The notes: generated from the letters alone by a model not told the origin. A stretch of 64,000 bases of DNA from Vanilla planifolia (GCA_023846275.1 JAIUJO010000091.1:816001-880000), one strand, 5' to 3'; positions 50,081 to 63,690 are shown, counted from the stretch's first letter. Program-made: numbers and translations.

Positions 50081-52029
50081 CATCATTATTATGAGAGATC
50101 ATGGAATACAAATTACATCTAGATTATTAAGGGTAATTAGGGGCTGAACTCACGCCCCTCAGCTTGTGATACTTTCTAACAACTTGGCCCTACCTCTGAC
50201 TGAGCCATTTGTAAGGTCATCTGGCCTCTAATAAGAAAAGATAATACTTTCAGAGATTCCATCAATGCCTTTGGACAAATTAATGTTGCCATTAATGACT
50301 AGATCCGAACTAAAGTTTTTACTTGACTATTTTTTGAAGCTTGTGCCAATATGACACTCTTCGATAGGATTCTCTCATCATTTAGGATTGGCCAAACCAT
50401 GTGCAAGTGTTGTTCACATGGAACCTTTCCTCCTTTCGGCCTTCAAATTTCACATTATAATATTTTCTTCTACGACCAAGATGACACTAGTGGATGTCCC
50501 ACATAGGCTTACCAATGTGCTTTACATTGATCATCAGAGTGTTCTTCCAATCACGGCATCGCTAGTATCAACTAACTCATTCGCAAATGCCATTCACATG
50601 GAACCTTCGCTCCTTTCATCCTTCAAAGTTTGCATTACAATATTTGCTTCTATCACCAAGATCTCACTAGTAAATACTCCACATAAGCTTGCTCCATGTG
50701 GTTTGCATTGACTGTTGCACCTTTCTAGCTGCTAACACATTACATTGCATCAAGGGACAAAGAGTGGGGTGTTCACTTAAACACCATTCTTTTTTTATGG
50801 TAATTAATTTGGTAGGTGGGTTACTACACATTTCTTTGTAGAATTCATTTTGCATGACTACTATCCTATTTTCTTAATTATCTAACTCCATTTGTAAGGT
50901 CTAGGTTAGTAAACATAGGACATTATAACCCAACTTTCCATTCATCCCACATTACATATTACACTTAGTAAAAATAGAACACATGGTGCCTAGATTTCTT
51001 TGCTCAACTAATCAATGTGGACAAGCTTTCCTACCAATTCAATGTTAAAGAATAGGTCGAGGACATTGTTCCCTTGATGACTCAAATAATTCTCTTTAAT
51101 TGATAAAACTCCATCTGTGGGTCCAACTATCCTAAGGGAAACTTTGAAGGGAACCAACTACTAGATGGTTTGATTGGTCTTTTTAACATATTCCTATTAT
51201 AAATGAATAATTTGCATGTTAATACCACTACAGGATTCCACTAGAGTTCTCCAGGCTTTGTCTCACCTTGACATAGTTCACAATCTTTCAAATGCTAATA
51301 AACATGAGCACACTCAAACCCTTCATAAAAAAATCTTGGTTAGTAAGTGGCTCATCCCTTAAGTGAGGATCCTACAGTTAGCTTTCTTGCATATTTTAGG
51401 CTCACTCACTCGTGGACATGCAACCTTTTCTGACTCATTGGTCCATGTTTTAGGATATTTTAGCTGGAGAGGACACTTGCCATCAATAATGCTCATGGTA
51501 TTACCATCGCCTGCTTTGATGGTGTAAACATTATGAGAAGCTAAGATGATGATTTCTCCAAAGGTAATACTTATATCTAAAAATGAATAAAGTAAGATGT
51601 TATGATTAATGATGACATGCAAGCCTCATCGAGTACCACTGTTATGCCGCTCTCTCAAATGAACTCAAATCACTGCAATTGGTCATACAATTTAAATAAT
51701 CACTATTAGAAAAAACTAAATGAAGAACCCAATTTGAAAATATTTCGTTATCCTTTCCTTAATCAACTAATGTAGTGAATGTAACTTTGAAAAGGACTAT
51801 TGAATGAAGCCTAATATATAGTTTTCCCACTAAATTTATTAGAGCTTTATTAGCTTTAAAGAAATAGAGTGTAACAAAAGTTAATAATATCCTTTAAAAG
51901 TCTTACAAGTAAGAACAAGAATTTTTGGAGCTTCCACTTAAGAAACAAGTAAGAATCTTAACTAAGATGGAATATAGTATTTTATCATAGAGCATTTCTT
52001 TGTACCACACTGTTATGATTTTAGAAGAG
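50081..52029. other. Interior between direct repeats, upstream of the LINE
   Basis: Moderate GC compared with the satellite array, but no family-level match to a protein. The open frames at 50388-50711 (+) and 51359-51622 (-) do not resemble gag, endonuclease or another known product to me. The region may include a decayed LINE 5' part. Confidence 0.4.
50395..50710 (+). repeat. 180-bp tandem duplication keeping an open frame
   Basis: Two diverged copies at a period of 180 bp (CACATGGAACC at 50415 and at 50595). The + frame stays open through both, giving the repeated peptide words HMEPFLLSAFK and HMEPSLLSSFK. 180 bp is exactly 60 codons, so the open frame is a simple consequence of the duplication and is weak evidence for coding. 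Confidence 0.6.
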
Positions 52030-54500
52030 GTGTGGTAGTGGCAGTGTGCCAAGCTTTACTAGGCCACCTTTTTGGGACTAAAACATGTGTTTCTTCTTGG
52101 TGCTGGCTACCTCTACTTCTAAGAGAAAACTTATTCACCATATTAAAAATGATATTATGGATTTTGTGACCTCCTCCATAGAGATTAAGGATATTCTTAT
52201 GCAATTATTGTACAAGAAGTTGTGTAAAATTTTGTAGTATGAGCCTTATCCACCCTTCGAGAAATAGAGAACTATTAATAGTGAATAAGAAACTACAATT
52301 GTGGCTCTAATCAATGACGATGAGTTAAAACTACAATGATGTCCATCTAAAGAAATAAATCCTCTATTATCGATGACATTACCATTAAATTATTTCTTGC
52401 TTATTAGATCATCACATAGTTCAACATTATTATAGTACTAACACAATTGTTTAGTGATAGCTTTATGCCAAAACATTGAAAAAACACACTTGTCACATTG
52501 ATCCCTAAACTTTAATGGGTATCCAAAACTGAGCAATACAGGTCCATTATCCTTTGTAATGTGACTTATGAAGTATTGACTAAATTGTTTTTCACTAGAC
52601 TAAAGGTGGTGCTCCTACAATTATTTCCATGGAGTTAGTTAGTTTTGTGTCAGGTCATGTAATATCTAATAATATATTTTGTCACAAAAAATGTCTACCA
52701 ATTTCCACCTATGTACTTCTAAAGTAGGTTTGATGGAGCTAAAATGAGATATTGACCAAGGTTATGACAACGTAAGCTAACAGTTTGTGGTAGATATTCT
52801 AAAGAATTTGTAGTAATCTACTCTTTCATGCAATTGGATTTAGCCTGTTCCATTGCATTAAGATTTGGGAATATGTTTAGTGGTATCTGTCTACTATGGA
52901 TCAAAATAATTAGGATCCTAAACAAGGATGACTCCTCTCACCATATGTCTTTACTATTATATCTGAGTGTCCTTCATGGCTTGTTAAATACTAGATTGAT
53001 CATGTTGTCTTGGTGTGTCGAGAATTTGCCATTCTTCTCTTATGATTGCTCATATCTTATACGCTAATGATGATGATTTATATGCATGCATTTTCTATAA
53101 TAAAGAATGATTAGGACATTGTGGAGTAATATAGGCGTAACATAGGTTAAGTGGTGAATCTAAACAAATTTAAAGTGTTACTTAGTATGGGATTGAAGCA
53201 ATAATGTAAGAAGATGAATACAAGAAAACTATATATATGTGCTAGGTTGCCTAATTAAAATATTTAGGAATACCGATAATAATAGTCAAACTTCAGCAAC
53301 AAGACTTGAATTTCATTATTAATCATGTTGAAAACTAGCCAAGATGGTTGATTAAGTCGCTATCAAGAAAAGCCATAATGTCATGACTTAGTTTACCAAC
53401 TATTTTTGCTTATTAATCAGCCTATGTACTAAATTCAAGTGACACTATTGCAGAGTTAGAGAAATTTTTGTATTGTTACTTATGAGTTGTTCAAATGATA
53501 GTAACAAAATACATTATACTTATTAGAAAATGATAACTCTACTTAATGATGTAAGGCACTCAAAGTTTGCAATTTGTCAACCTCGTGGTCAATGTTTTTT
53601 GCAAAAAAAATGTTAAGAGGTTTGTTACATGACAAGAATGTTTGTGAGTTCAATTCTTCAGGTTAAATAACTTTATAACAAATAATACTTTCCATAAGTA
53701 TTGTGGTGCATGTCATATTTGTAAGTTACTCAATATTACAGCCCCCTTGACCACAAACAATATAGCATGGTAGATTATTATAGGTAATTTTTTACCTTTT
53801 CCTTAGATAGTTGGTTTTCTTCCTACTGTTAAATGGCCAACCTACCTTAACATGGATGTAGTGCATCCAATATTAGCAATAGAGTTGGTGAAATAGATGT
53901 GCCTTGCTTCAAATTGAGTGAGGATGCAGTGCGGGGCTTAAATACTATACACAGTAGAAGATCTGTGAGCCATAATTCTTCAAGGAAGTATTTCACATTG
54001 GTTTGGAAATGTAAGAGCAAACTCAAGAAAACATTTCCTTATAGAGAATAACATTAAATCTACTTTTTACAGGCATCTGGGTTCATCAAAGAGGGATTTA
54101 GACTTCTTATTTTACCCTTGGGGATGCACGACCATTGAAGGAGTGCAACATTATTTTTAAGAGTGCCATATTATGAAAGATCTTGTCTAGTTGCAGTGCA
54201 AATGATTTATTAAAGCTTAGTAGGATTAATTATAGAGATGTCACTTTTATTTTTGAGCTCCTTAATCAGATGTCTATTAATATGTAGGTGGCAACAACTT
54301 CTTAAGTTAGATGTGCTACTCTAACTTTCTTCTACCTTTGTTGTAACAAGAACTTTTAGACACATTTGCAAAAGGTATTCAATTTAGCTACTCCACAAAG
54401 GAACATTCACATTGTAGCTGCTTCTTGTTACATCTTATTGGACTCCTTTAATGGATTTGATTGAATTCAATTGCAAGATAATTGTGCATGATGATTTGAA
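52030..54500 (+). mobile_element. L1-type LINE, decayed ORF2
   Basis: Non-LTR retrotransposon ORF2 remnants in order. Pre-RT linker KRKLIHHIKNDIMDFV with TSSIEIKDILMQLLYKK (about 52098-52190). RT start MPKHWKNTLVTLIPKL, then TEQYRSIILCNVTYEVLTKL (about 52470-52590). LSPYVFTIISECPSWLV (about 52935-52990). The catalytic block HILYANDDDLY (about 53050-53080), where the usual A-D-D has become N-D-D. After the RT, YLGIPIIIVKLQQQDLNFII and PRWLIKSLSRKAIMS (about 53256-53390), the normal L1 YLG-P and W-L-S-G-R region. A cysteine-histidine scrap near 54110-54170 may be the zinc-binding domain. Many stops and frameshifts; dead. The 5' endonuclease and any poly-A tail were not found. Confidence 0.75.
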
Positions 54501-56839
54501 TGTAAAATTTTTACTTTTTTTGCATGCAATGACATATGTAGACCTCTTACTACTATAGAAAAATTTTTGTTTCAAGTTTAGCTTCTACCATACAGTTTAT
54601 TGCTATTCTTGACACAAACTTTTGAGAACTCTAGTTCATAATGTCAAGTTAGTGATGATTGAATTAGTTTTAACTACAACCCTTGAACACTTAACTAGTT
54701 ACTTCTTTCTACAATAAACAATAGCTCCTAGCATAGTGTCATTGCATATGTTTAGGGTATGCAGTCCTTCAAACTAAGCCATTTAAATTGCTAAGGAAAT
54801 ATCGCTATGGACTATGTTGCACATCACACATTTTTACACTTTTGATTGTGCTAAGGGAATGAAACTACTTAAACAACATCAAAAATATATTTTAAAACAT
54901 TTTAAAGAACATCTTGGAGCCCCCACCATTCATTCTTAATTAATGAAAATGTCATTCAAAAATCCTTTTGTTGTGGATTTTCATTGATAATTCAATAAAT
55001 GTTCCCTCTAACTATGAAATATGAAGGCTTACAACTATTCCTCCTAACTATTACTCAATTCCCAAAAGCCAGCATAATGGGATCAAAATCCTATTATGTT
55101 ATCATGTGCTAATGTATTTAGAGTAGGCTTTCTTTGACTTCTCAAATTTCTTCAAAGTAGTGGCATTGTGGAATGAACCCACCAGCTAAGGTAATAATGC
55201 ACTTTGACAAAAGGATCAGGATGATGAGAGCACACAAAAAGATAGATCAATTGATTGACGACCACAACATAAATTTATGCTATTAGAGGTGGAAATACCA
55301 TGATGGTTGGTGCCAAACAAACCCATCATTAGATCCTTAATAAGGTATTTAGATTTTACTCATTCTAATTTCTTAACATGTGAATCCTAGTATATTATTT
55401 GTTTTCATTAACTCTTCATGTTAAGATCGGGTAATTTGTGCACTTTCTACTTTGTTTGGATGTGGTAGCTATCTTTAAAGCTTCCTCTGTAGAATCAGAC
55501 CCTAATTCTCCATCACTTGTCACCACCATGGTTGGCCATTATAAAATAATCAAATTTTCAAAGGGCAAAAATTTGAATGATGCATCTTTTACACAGAGGT
55601 CATGTGATCCAAATCATCAAGAGGTCTAACAAAATCTATATCGTCCTTTTATTTAATAGATGCATCTCCCAAAATGTTAGGTTTTGTGCACATATTAACT
55701 ACAAAGTTCCTACAATGTTTTAAGTAAAATTAACTATTGGGCTAAATATAATTGGTCTAATGAGTCATTCAAAGTTTTATAGCCTAAAATTGTTTATACT
55801 TACATATGCATGGCTTAATCTTTCAGACAAGAATATGACTACTAACTAGATCAACCAGGTAACACTATAATGATGAAGAACTAGGTAGCACCTTATGTCA
55901 TAATTGACACATTCAACATCTCTCACAAAGCTGCATAAAGGAGGAGCAAATGCTCCCAAGTTGGGTTACCACCCATCAAGTTCAAAAATGTTTTCTATCG
56001 ATAATAGCATTCTTTGATGATAATCAACCCCTGTGGATAATAAAGACCAAGTCAAGTGATTTCCAAGGCAATGCCAGCACAAGCTTGGTTGATGACACGT
56101 ATAATAGCATTACATAATGCAAAAAGTGTGAGCATTTGAGAAGTGTGACATCAACAACATAATATAATGGAGCCTAGTCATCCAACAGAAAAGCTGTCAC
56201 ATATCAACTTCATCCATATGAAGGTTTGATTTCATGACAAAGCCATACACATAATGACCAATCACACTAAGAAGTAGCCAAGACAAAAGACGCAGCACTA
56301 CAAACAACATCTCTATTGTAAAGTAGTCTGAAGCCAATCTAATCTGATTAACCCAAAGAGCGCCAATGAGATACCGAAAGAAGAGTGAAGGGTGTAGTTA
56401 ATATTGAAGGCCTTGGCAAGTACCCATATGGCACAAGGAGCAAGCCCTACAAAATAGGCACAGGCATACAAATAATCCATAGTGGCATGCACTGATCAAA
56501 CAATAATTCATGTGAAGACAAGAAGCAAACTATATGCTCAAAACATCGCCATCCACGAAACAACACCATGTTAACCACTTAAAAAAGTTGTAATTCCACA
56601 TCTAATTTACATTACATTCCACACCATACAAAGGCAATAACATGCTCAACTAACTCATTACCAAATGTAATTTGCACTACTAAAGCTTCACTACAACAAG
56701 GGAAGAAACTACACCAAATGATACATTCACCAGTTAAGTAAAACTCACCTATCTTGTGGTAGCTTAAATTGAGCTCAAATTAGTTTTTGAAAGGTGAAAA
56801 AACCAACACTTGTTGAATTTCGTTTCATAATGATAGAAG
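54501..56839. other. Interior between direct repeats, downstream of the LINE
   Basis: Nothing recognised. The 54540-54700 stretch may hold the last LINE (RNase H-like) scraps. The open frame at 55438-55629 has no family resemblance. Confidence 0.4.
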
Positions 56840-57880
56840 GAGCCAAAAATAAAGGACAAAAAGCAATATTTCTATGAATATATGATCATCATAAGCTACT
56901 TATCTCTATGGTAATTTTTTGACACTTCTAGCTTAAATTTTTTAAAGTCTAAAACATCGATATGCCACTCTTCCATTACTCAAATTTGTTATAGAAATTA
57001 GAATTCAATGAGCATTTAATTATTTGTTCTACAAAAGATTTTTGTTATGAATGAGTTCATCATGGAACACTTGTGTCATCTTTTAACAAATATGTCACCC
57101 TTGCCAAAGTTCTTACCTGATAATGTCATTTGCCCATATCAACCAATCGAGGCTAGACTTGGAGCCAAAAGGAGGGGTTGGGCCCGACCTCTATCTCACA
57201 GAATAAGTAAAATAATGTTAAAAGTTGTTACATTTTAATTTAGTGGGCATGCTGACTCCACTTGTGTTACACTTCTCAATTCATTTCGTGAAGTTAGACT
57301 AGAGTCATGCTCAATTGGGTCTTCATTCCTCACTAATTCTACCAAGCCCATTCCTTTAATTGTGATTGTCCATTAAAATTGATTAGGATTGTAATCTCAT
57401 TAATGTATTCATGCATATCACTAATTAGATAATGAGACATTTGGTTTTCTTAAGAGAGTCATAGTTACTATTTCAATTACTTATACTTGGCTCAATTTCT
57501 TCACTATTACATTAAGAGTATTAAGCATAAAAAAACTTTTGTGAGCATCCTCAAGAAATATCTTAACAATTTATTTTAATAAAATAGTATTATCCCCTAT
57601 GTCTATACCAGTGATGAGTTGATTGTCCAACAACCCAGAGAATGTCCACATAGGGGTTGTTACCAATCCATCCTCTAGTCAAGGCAAGTCAATGCACTCA
57701 CCACGTGAGTTGCTCAAGTAGTTTGTTTATAGTAGACAGATTTAGGATTGGCACCCATTTTCCCAACCCTTAGAGACAAACCTTTTTTTTGAAGTTATAG
57801 ATGCATTTTGTCAAAATCACTTATGTACATTGCTTTATCAACTAGAGATTGTTCACCTTGTGGACCTAATGCAAATGTGA
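56840..57880 (+). repeat. Diverged ~1-kb direct repeat, right copy
   Basis: Partner of 49100-50080. It ends about 20 bp before the outer end of the Ty3/gypsy LTR at 57902, which suggests that the gypsy element inserted at or near its edge. Confidence 0.6.
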
Positions 57881-57901
57881 GTATGACTAAGCTTGCCAGG
57901 T

Positions 57902-58200
57902 TGTGATGACTTTTTTTCATCACAAGATTGCATTTATTTTCTACGTTTAATTCATTCTTTGATACCACTTATATTATAGCCATTTATTTTCTTATCATAT
58001 ACTCAACTCAAAATTGTTTTCCAATGAAATCATACTCTGATACCACAAACATGGCATCCCTTTTTTTTGCAACATATTCGATAAATTTTCTTCCAAAGTT
58101 TAGAATTCAAACGAATGAAATATCCTCTAGATTTTGTCTATTTTTTAATTACAAATGCATTAATATAATATTTTTATCTACAACATGATACTCACACGCT
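57902..58200 (-). repeat. 3' LTR, terminal part matching the 5' LTR
   Basis: Aligns with 63707-64000. Both have CTTTGATACC-type words, a CATACTCAAC box and end CATTAATA(G/T)AA. The inner boundary of the LTR is not located; it must lie before the integrase end near 60740, so the LTR is at most about 2.6 kb. Confidence 0.75.
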
Positions 58201-59229
58201 TTATATTCACATTTAGTAACTATAAATAGTTATGAACAACTAAAACAATCCCAATTTTCACATGTCATAGTATTTATAATTTTTTTGCTATATTTCAAGC
58301 AATTTACACATATAAATATAATACTAAATTTACGATATGATTGACATGTCATTCAACTCAACTCTTCTTGTGTAAGCTTTTGTATTTTTAATTTTTCTGA
58401 TAAGGTATCCTTAAGTGTAATACTCTTTTTGTTGGGCTCCAATGTACTTAAAATGTTAGTGCAAAGAAAGTTAAGCTAATTGCAATTAGCTTAGTTGGAT
58501 ATCTCTAATAATAAAAAATATGCAAACTAAGCAATAATTTTAGAAAACCACATGTGGGATTTAACATAAGCATGAATTGTAACATATAAGTATGTAGATC
58601 TGATTTACGTTAAAATGTAAAGAAAAATTATGATATGCTCAAAAGAAAAGCATGCTATAATCTCTAAAAGAAAAATAAAAACAACATGCAAATTATTATA
58701 TTGTTAACTTTTTCTTGATGTGATGTTATTTATAGACATCTGGTTGCACAAAAATATGTAAATCTTAAGATGGCTAGAGCTGCTACTCCATCACTCTCAA
58801 TGTAATAAGTTAGTATCCTTCTTTTTGTTTACCTTATTCTAATAGAAACCACTTTTATAGATTTACCCTATCATGTTTTCATGCATAATGATGTTTAACA
58901 TTTTCATATTTTTGAATGGATATGTCCTTCCAACAAATTACAATGATGTAGTCAACTTGCCACTATCTACCTCACAATTAAAATTTCCTTAATATACTTT
59001 CACATGTATAGTTCTTATTTTTTAATATTATTTCATTTGTATGCATTTACATTAGCATGTCAATGTCATGCTTACATAGTTAATCATTAAAAAATTTTCA
59101 CATTTGTATGTTATCAATATTAACTGACATACATCTACCTAAAACTATAATTTCTAATGTTTTTTTGTATATAATAGGATTACATCAGTACATCAGTATC
59201 ACTTGTTCTATTAAAATTTACATGCATGG

Positions 59230-59705
59230 TCTTAAATTCATCAATTAACTATAAATTAGACATATGCATATACTATTTATGTCAGAGTGCCTACATCAAA
59301 TTACAAAATAAATTCCCATTTATTTAAACAAATTTGTACTACATCAATTCATTAATATAACATATTCTATACACAGTTCATATGCAAGATCTAAATTTCA
59401 TCAATCAATAATAAATTAGACATATACATATAGTATTTATATCAGAGTGCCTACTTCACTTGAACGGTCTTAATTTCAATAATAGGCACCACATGAGATT
59501 TATAAGTATAATATTTATGCTATAACTCATATTTCACAAAAAAAAAGTCTTAATTTAAAAACTCAGCACTACATAAAACATAAGTAAATAATATTTATGT
59601 TAGTGTGTTTACTTTATAAGTAAAGTCTAAATTTCAATAATCAACATTACATGATAAATATTAATATATATATAAATATATATATATATATAAATATATG
59701 TATAT
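59230..59705. repeat. Degenerate ~79-bp tandem subrepeats in the LTR region
   Basis: A word like TCTAAATTTCAATAATCAAC recurs at 59230, 59390, 59468, 59548 and 59626 (steps of 160, 78, 80 and 78 bp). Each is followed by an ATAATATTTATG-type box and, in several, AGAGTGCCTAC. A very worn unit probably fills the 160-bp step. Confidence 0.7.
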
Positions 59706-59714
59706 ATATATAAT
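59664..59714. repeat. Imperfect (AT)n microsatellite
   Basis: AT run broken by AAATAT words, at the end of the ~79-bp subrepeats. Confidence 0.9.
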
Positions 59715-60739
59715 ATTATTGTTAGAGTTCCTTTCTCATATATTTACTTATTGTTTAGGATAGCTTTGTAGTTGTTGAACGATTTTTTTGCCAGTTTTTA
59801 TTTATCATTTGTATTTTCAACACCTTAATTTATAGAGTTTTTCACAAATTGAAAATTATTAAGTTTTCAACATGGAATTGCACGACAAACTTTTTTAATA
59901 AAAAGATAATCTCTTTATTTCCTCATTTTCTTTGTTTTCACTTTCTAAAACCCTACTTTTCCTTCCCACAAATGGTTTCTCCCTAAGATTTCAAAAAACA
60001 ATAAAAAACTATAATTAAGATCTTAAATAGTGATTTTTTTTAATAATCTCATGATTTTAAATTTAAATATTAAAGAAATAAAAAAGATTTTTTGTTTTAG
60101 TTTTTTTTACTTACATGAGGAATCTAAGATGTAGAACAACTTCAAATCCTTGATTCCCTTGAAAGGATGATGACAATCATTGCTATCATCGTTGGCAAAG
60201 CCATTCTCTAGGTAAACATGAGCTAATTGCGTTAGGGAACAACTAGGTCATGTGCATCATGCATGGTTGCAGAGAAGAAGATTCTATCTTTGTAAATAAA
60301 AAACACATATTATATATATAATATAACATTATTTGTTTTTATTAGCTTTGATAATTGGTATAAATTACAAATATTCTCTGATTAAGAGAAAACAAATATT
60401 GTTGTTCTCATCTTAATGAGCTATATCTACATTTGTATTTTTTTTATTTTTAAGTACTTCATTTTTTTAGTGTTTACATGTATCATGAGATAGTTGAACA
60501 TATAATTAGTTTGAGGATTAGTGATGTTAGGAATTCTATGTTTTTTAGGAATTTTGTTGAGAAGATTTAAGATAAGTTAGAATACTTCATTCTCATCGCT
60601 TCCTCCTGTTCTTGAGTAGGTTCATCTTCTATTTGATTGTGTCGTATACTTTATCCATAAAAATTACTTTATCCATAAAAATTACTTTCATTCCAAATTG
60701 TTTAATCTCTTTAACTAAGATTCATATAGGCCTCTCTTC

Positions 60740-61480
60740 ATAACTAAGATTTTGTTACTCTTTTATAATGTTTGGATCATATTGTGCTTTATGGGATGGA
60801 TCAAAATTTCATTTCCATATAGTTGAATAATGAAATACATTATGCAGATCTACTAATGCTATGGGTAGTGCTACTTTGTATAAAGCCTCTTCAACTCTTT
60901 CCAATATCTAAGAAGGTTCAAAGTACATTGGCTTGAGGTTCTTATTTTTACCGAATCATGTTACACCCTTCAATAGACAAACATTTAAGAATGCATGTCT
61001 CCTTGTTCAAACTATATCAACTATGTTTTATGTCAAAGTACTTTATTTAATTATCTTATTCTTTCAATATTTTTTATTCTTTACTTGAATCTTTCTGAGT
61101 TGTTTCATCTATCAGTTTTGGCCCCAATTGAGCTTGGTCACCTACTTCATTCTAACACAATCATTTCTTATTATATAATGCCTCATATGATTCCTTCCTA
61201 TTTTGTATTGATAGCTATTACTATAACTAAATTCAGTAAATATGAGATGAGTATCTTAGCTTCCACAAAACTCTAATACACATAGTTTAATCATGCCCTC
61301 AAAAGTTCTTATAGCTCTTTTAGCCTATCCACCTTTTTGAGGTTGAAATGTTATGCTAAATCTTAATTAAGCCTAAATGATTCATGTACATTTTTTTCAA
61401 AAATGAGATTTATTTAAAATCTCAATTAGAAGTAATTGCCTTTGATACTCTAGATAATCTTATAATTTGATCAACATAAA
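60740..61480 (-). pseudogene. Gypsy integrase, C-terminal part with chromovirus-like tail
   Basis: Decayed. Readable blocks on the - strand in order: a FEDMLRA-like word as EL-stop-ELLRA; then GPKLIDETTQK preceded by DQAQL (matching the G-x-x-x-L-L-G-P-E-L-I of chromoviral integrases, about 61150); VCLLKGV near 60990; NLKPMYFEPS-stop-ILERVEEALYKVALP near 60900; LHNVFHYSTIWK near 60810 (family: V-H-N-V-F-H-V-S-M-L-R-K); then DPSHKAQYDPN. This is the G-P-F-x-I-L/A-Y-x-L-x-L-P module that precedes the LTR in Tekay/Reina-type elements. The catalytic D-D-E core upstream could not be read cleanly. Confidence 0.75.
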
Positions 61481-62749
61481 TTTGTTCTTTTCATTTAGTT
61501 GAATAAATAGGTTTAGTGGCTACAAAATTGACTGGGTTTTTTTTATCTAGAAAGAATTAATCGTATGGCATTATACCCAAGAATGTGTTTTGGAAACCAA
61601 ACTATAAAATAAATTAATATTTTTTCTTATTACCATATTAGAATTGGAAGAGGTTACAATAATCCACTTGGTCTCTATTGCTCATCATTAAAATATTAAC
61701 ATATTACCCACTTGCATAATCATAGATATCTGTCATCATAACATACCTTTAACATCTCATATTCAAGTATAATAACACTTTTTGTGATTTTTGGATGCAT
61801 TATGCACGTACCATTAGCATCTTTCGATAATATTTATTTCCATGTACTTATTTTAAGAATATATGTTCTATTCTTATAAAATTAAAAATATTTTATTTAA
61901 ATTAAAAATTATTTCCTATCTTTAAAAAATTTTGGCCTTGTTTTGTTAGATTTCTTCATTTACATCTTGAGCAACTTTTAAAGATTACAACTACTCTTCT
62001 ACAATAGCTAAATGAGAAACTTTTGTTCTAACAGTTTCTCATATTGCATTTAATTCCAATTGATTCTTTCTAACAATTCATTATGCTTTTTGAAGCTTGA
62101 TATCATGCTATGAAGACTAGCCCTCAAGCTCAGTGCGTACGCTACAATGTTAGCTTAACCTAAATGATAAACAATCTCCATATTATAGTCCTTAAGTAGT
62201 TCCAACCACTTTTAGTGTCATAAATTTAACTATTTTTTGTGTGGAAATATATTCAAATATTGGTGATAAATAAATAGATGAATTTTTATATTGTAAAGAT
62301 AGTGTGTCCAAATCTTTAAAACATATAATTATAGTAAACACAGGATGCCTATCATTCTACATTAATTCATATCCAAGTCCTTGCAATAAGGCATCTGTAT
62401 CTAGTCAATGTTTAGTTTCTCTATTAGGCAACACTAAGATACGTGTTAAAACCAATTTCTCTATAAAAGTTTGCAAACTTTTTTTATAGTCTTAATTCTT
62501 TAAAAAATCATTATCTTCTTTGTTAATCTTCTGAACGATACTAAAAATTAAGAAAGGTGTTGTGTAAATTTTTAAAATATTTAGCCAAATATAAGAAGCT
62601 TCATGATTTTATTATATTTTTAGGCTACGGTCATTAATAATAGATCTTACAATTTAAAAAATCTATAGAGAATATTTTTACATCACTACATGTACCAAGA
62701 AAGTTGCACTAGATAACAAGAAGTTATATTCTTAATATGTCACACACAG
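61481..62749 (-). other. Gypsy interior between RT and integrase C-terminus
   Basis: Position expected for RNase H and the integrase zinc finger and core. Scraps near 61520-61560 read GYNAIRLILSR, like the integrase core K-G-Y-x-A-I-W-V-I-V-D-R. The rest is too decayed to place domains. Confidence 0.5.
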
Positions 62750-63170
62750 TTAGTTATCTTGTATCCTCTGTAACACAAGATTAAATTGTCTTTTGTCTTT
62801 TCTTTTATCTATAGAGCAGATCAAGATATCATCAACAAAAATAATATTGAAATGGACTGCCCATTTCTTAAATATTTTACTCATCAAATTCATAAAACCT
62901 GTTGAAGTATTTCCTAAATCAAAAAGCAACATGAAAAATTCAAAATGAGCTTGTCTAGTTCTAAAAGTATTTTTTTATAATGTCATCTCTTCTAGTTTTT
63001 TAATGATGTTAACGAGATATCTAGTCAATCTTTGAAGAAAATGCAACTACTTAGAATTGATTAAACAATTCATCAGTTGTAGGTTGAGGATATTTATTAT
63101 TAATTATGATTTTTTTAATACACATATCTTTAAAATTTCATCCATCATCTTCACAGATAATAGTAGTTTT
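62750..63170 (-). pseudogene. Gypsy reverse transcriptase
   Basis: Readable - strand blocks: NNKYPQPTTDELFNQF (about 63100), VVAFSSKID (about 63045), NTFRTRQAHFEFFMLLFDLG (family: T-A-F-R-T-R-Y-G-H-Y-E-F-x-V-M-P-F-G-L), NTSTGFMNLMSKIFKKW, and the catalytic motif as FVDDILI at about 62820-62840 (Y/F-V/I-D-D). The last 61 codons (62932-62750) are open; upstream there are stops and a shift. This fixes the element as Ty3/gypsy and its direction as -. Confidence 0.85.
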
Positions 63171-63690
63171 ATTGCAAGAGGAGTTTTTAATGTGTATATT
63201 TCAAGGAACAATCATGTAATCAGATCAATTGGCATAAAACTTGTGATGCAACATGATCAAATAAAGCCAATATAGCTATATCTTATAATAGAAGAGTACA
63301 TGTAATAACATTAAGTGATGTAAAGGCATCTTTTGGGTGATGGCATTGATGTATTGCTTTGTATTCTATTATATAACTATAGAAACCTATCCTTAACTTG
63401 TGCTATATGCATCCTAAGGTGCATTGGATTATCTTTTTGTTATAGATTCCATGATGGTTTTCATTCAACCACTCAACTATTGATTTCACTTTCCACCTTC
63501 CACGTTCAATGGAAAATGTACAAAAAACTCCATTTAAAGTTTAGATTATTATGGTTTAGGAAAAGCTATAGTAAATTATGACCCTAACTCATTTGCATTT
63601 TTTTTGAATTACATCCACACTTCAATGTAAAAATTGAATCAAGAGTTTGAGGATCACAACATTAAAGAATTAGTTCCTAGGCCTTCAACC

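Larger units (their letters stand above)
58201..60735 (-). other. Probable remainder of the 3' LTR and 3' untranslated part of the gypsy element
   Basis: AT-rich, non-coding. Contains the ~79-bp subrepeats at 59230-59705 and an (AT)n stretch. The start of the LTR (TG on the - strand) and the polypurine tract could not be fixed. Confidence 0.45.

Noticed and set aside
53050-53080. Reverse transcriptase at 53 kb as part of an LTR element
   Set aside because: The flanking blocks (LIPK, RSIILCN, LSPYVF, YLGIP) are those of L1 LINEs, not of Copia or gypsy.
60995-61276. 93-codon + frame
   Set aside because: Antisense to the gypsy integrase remnants.
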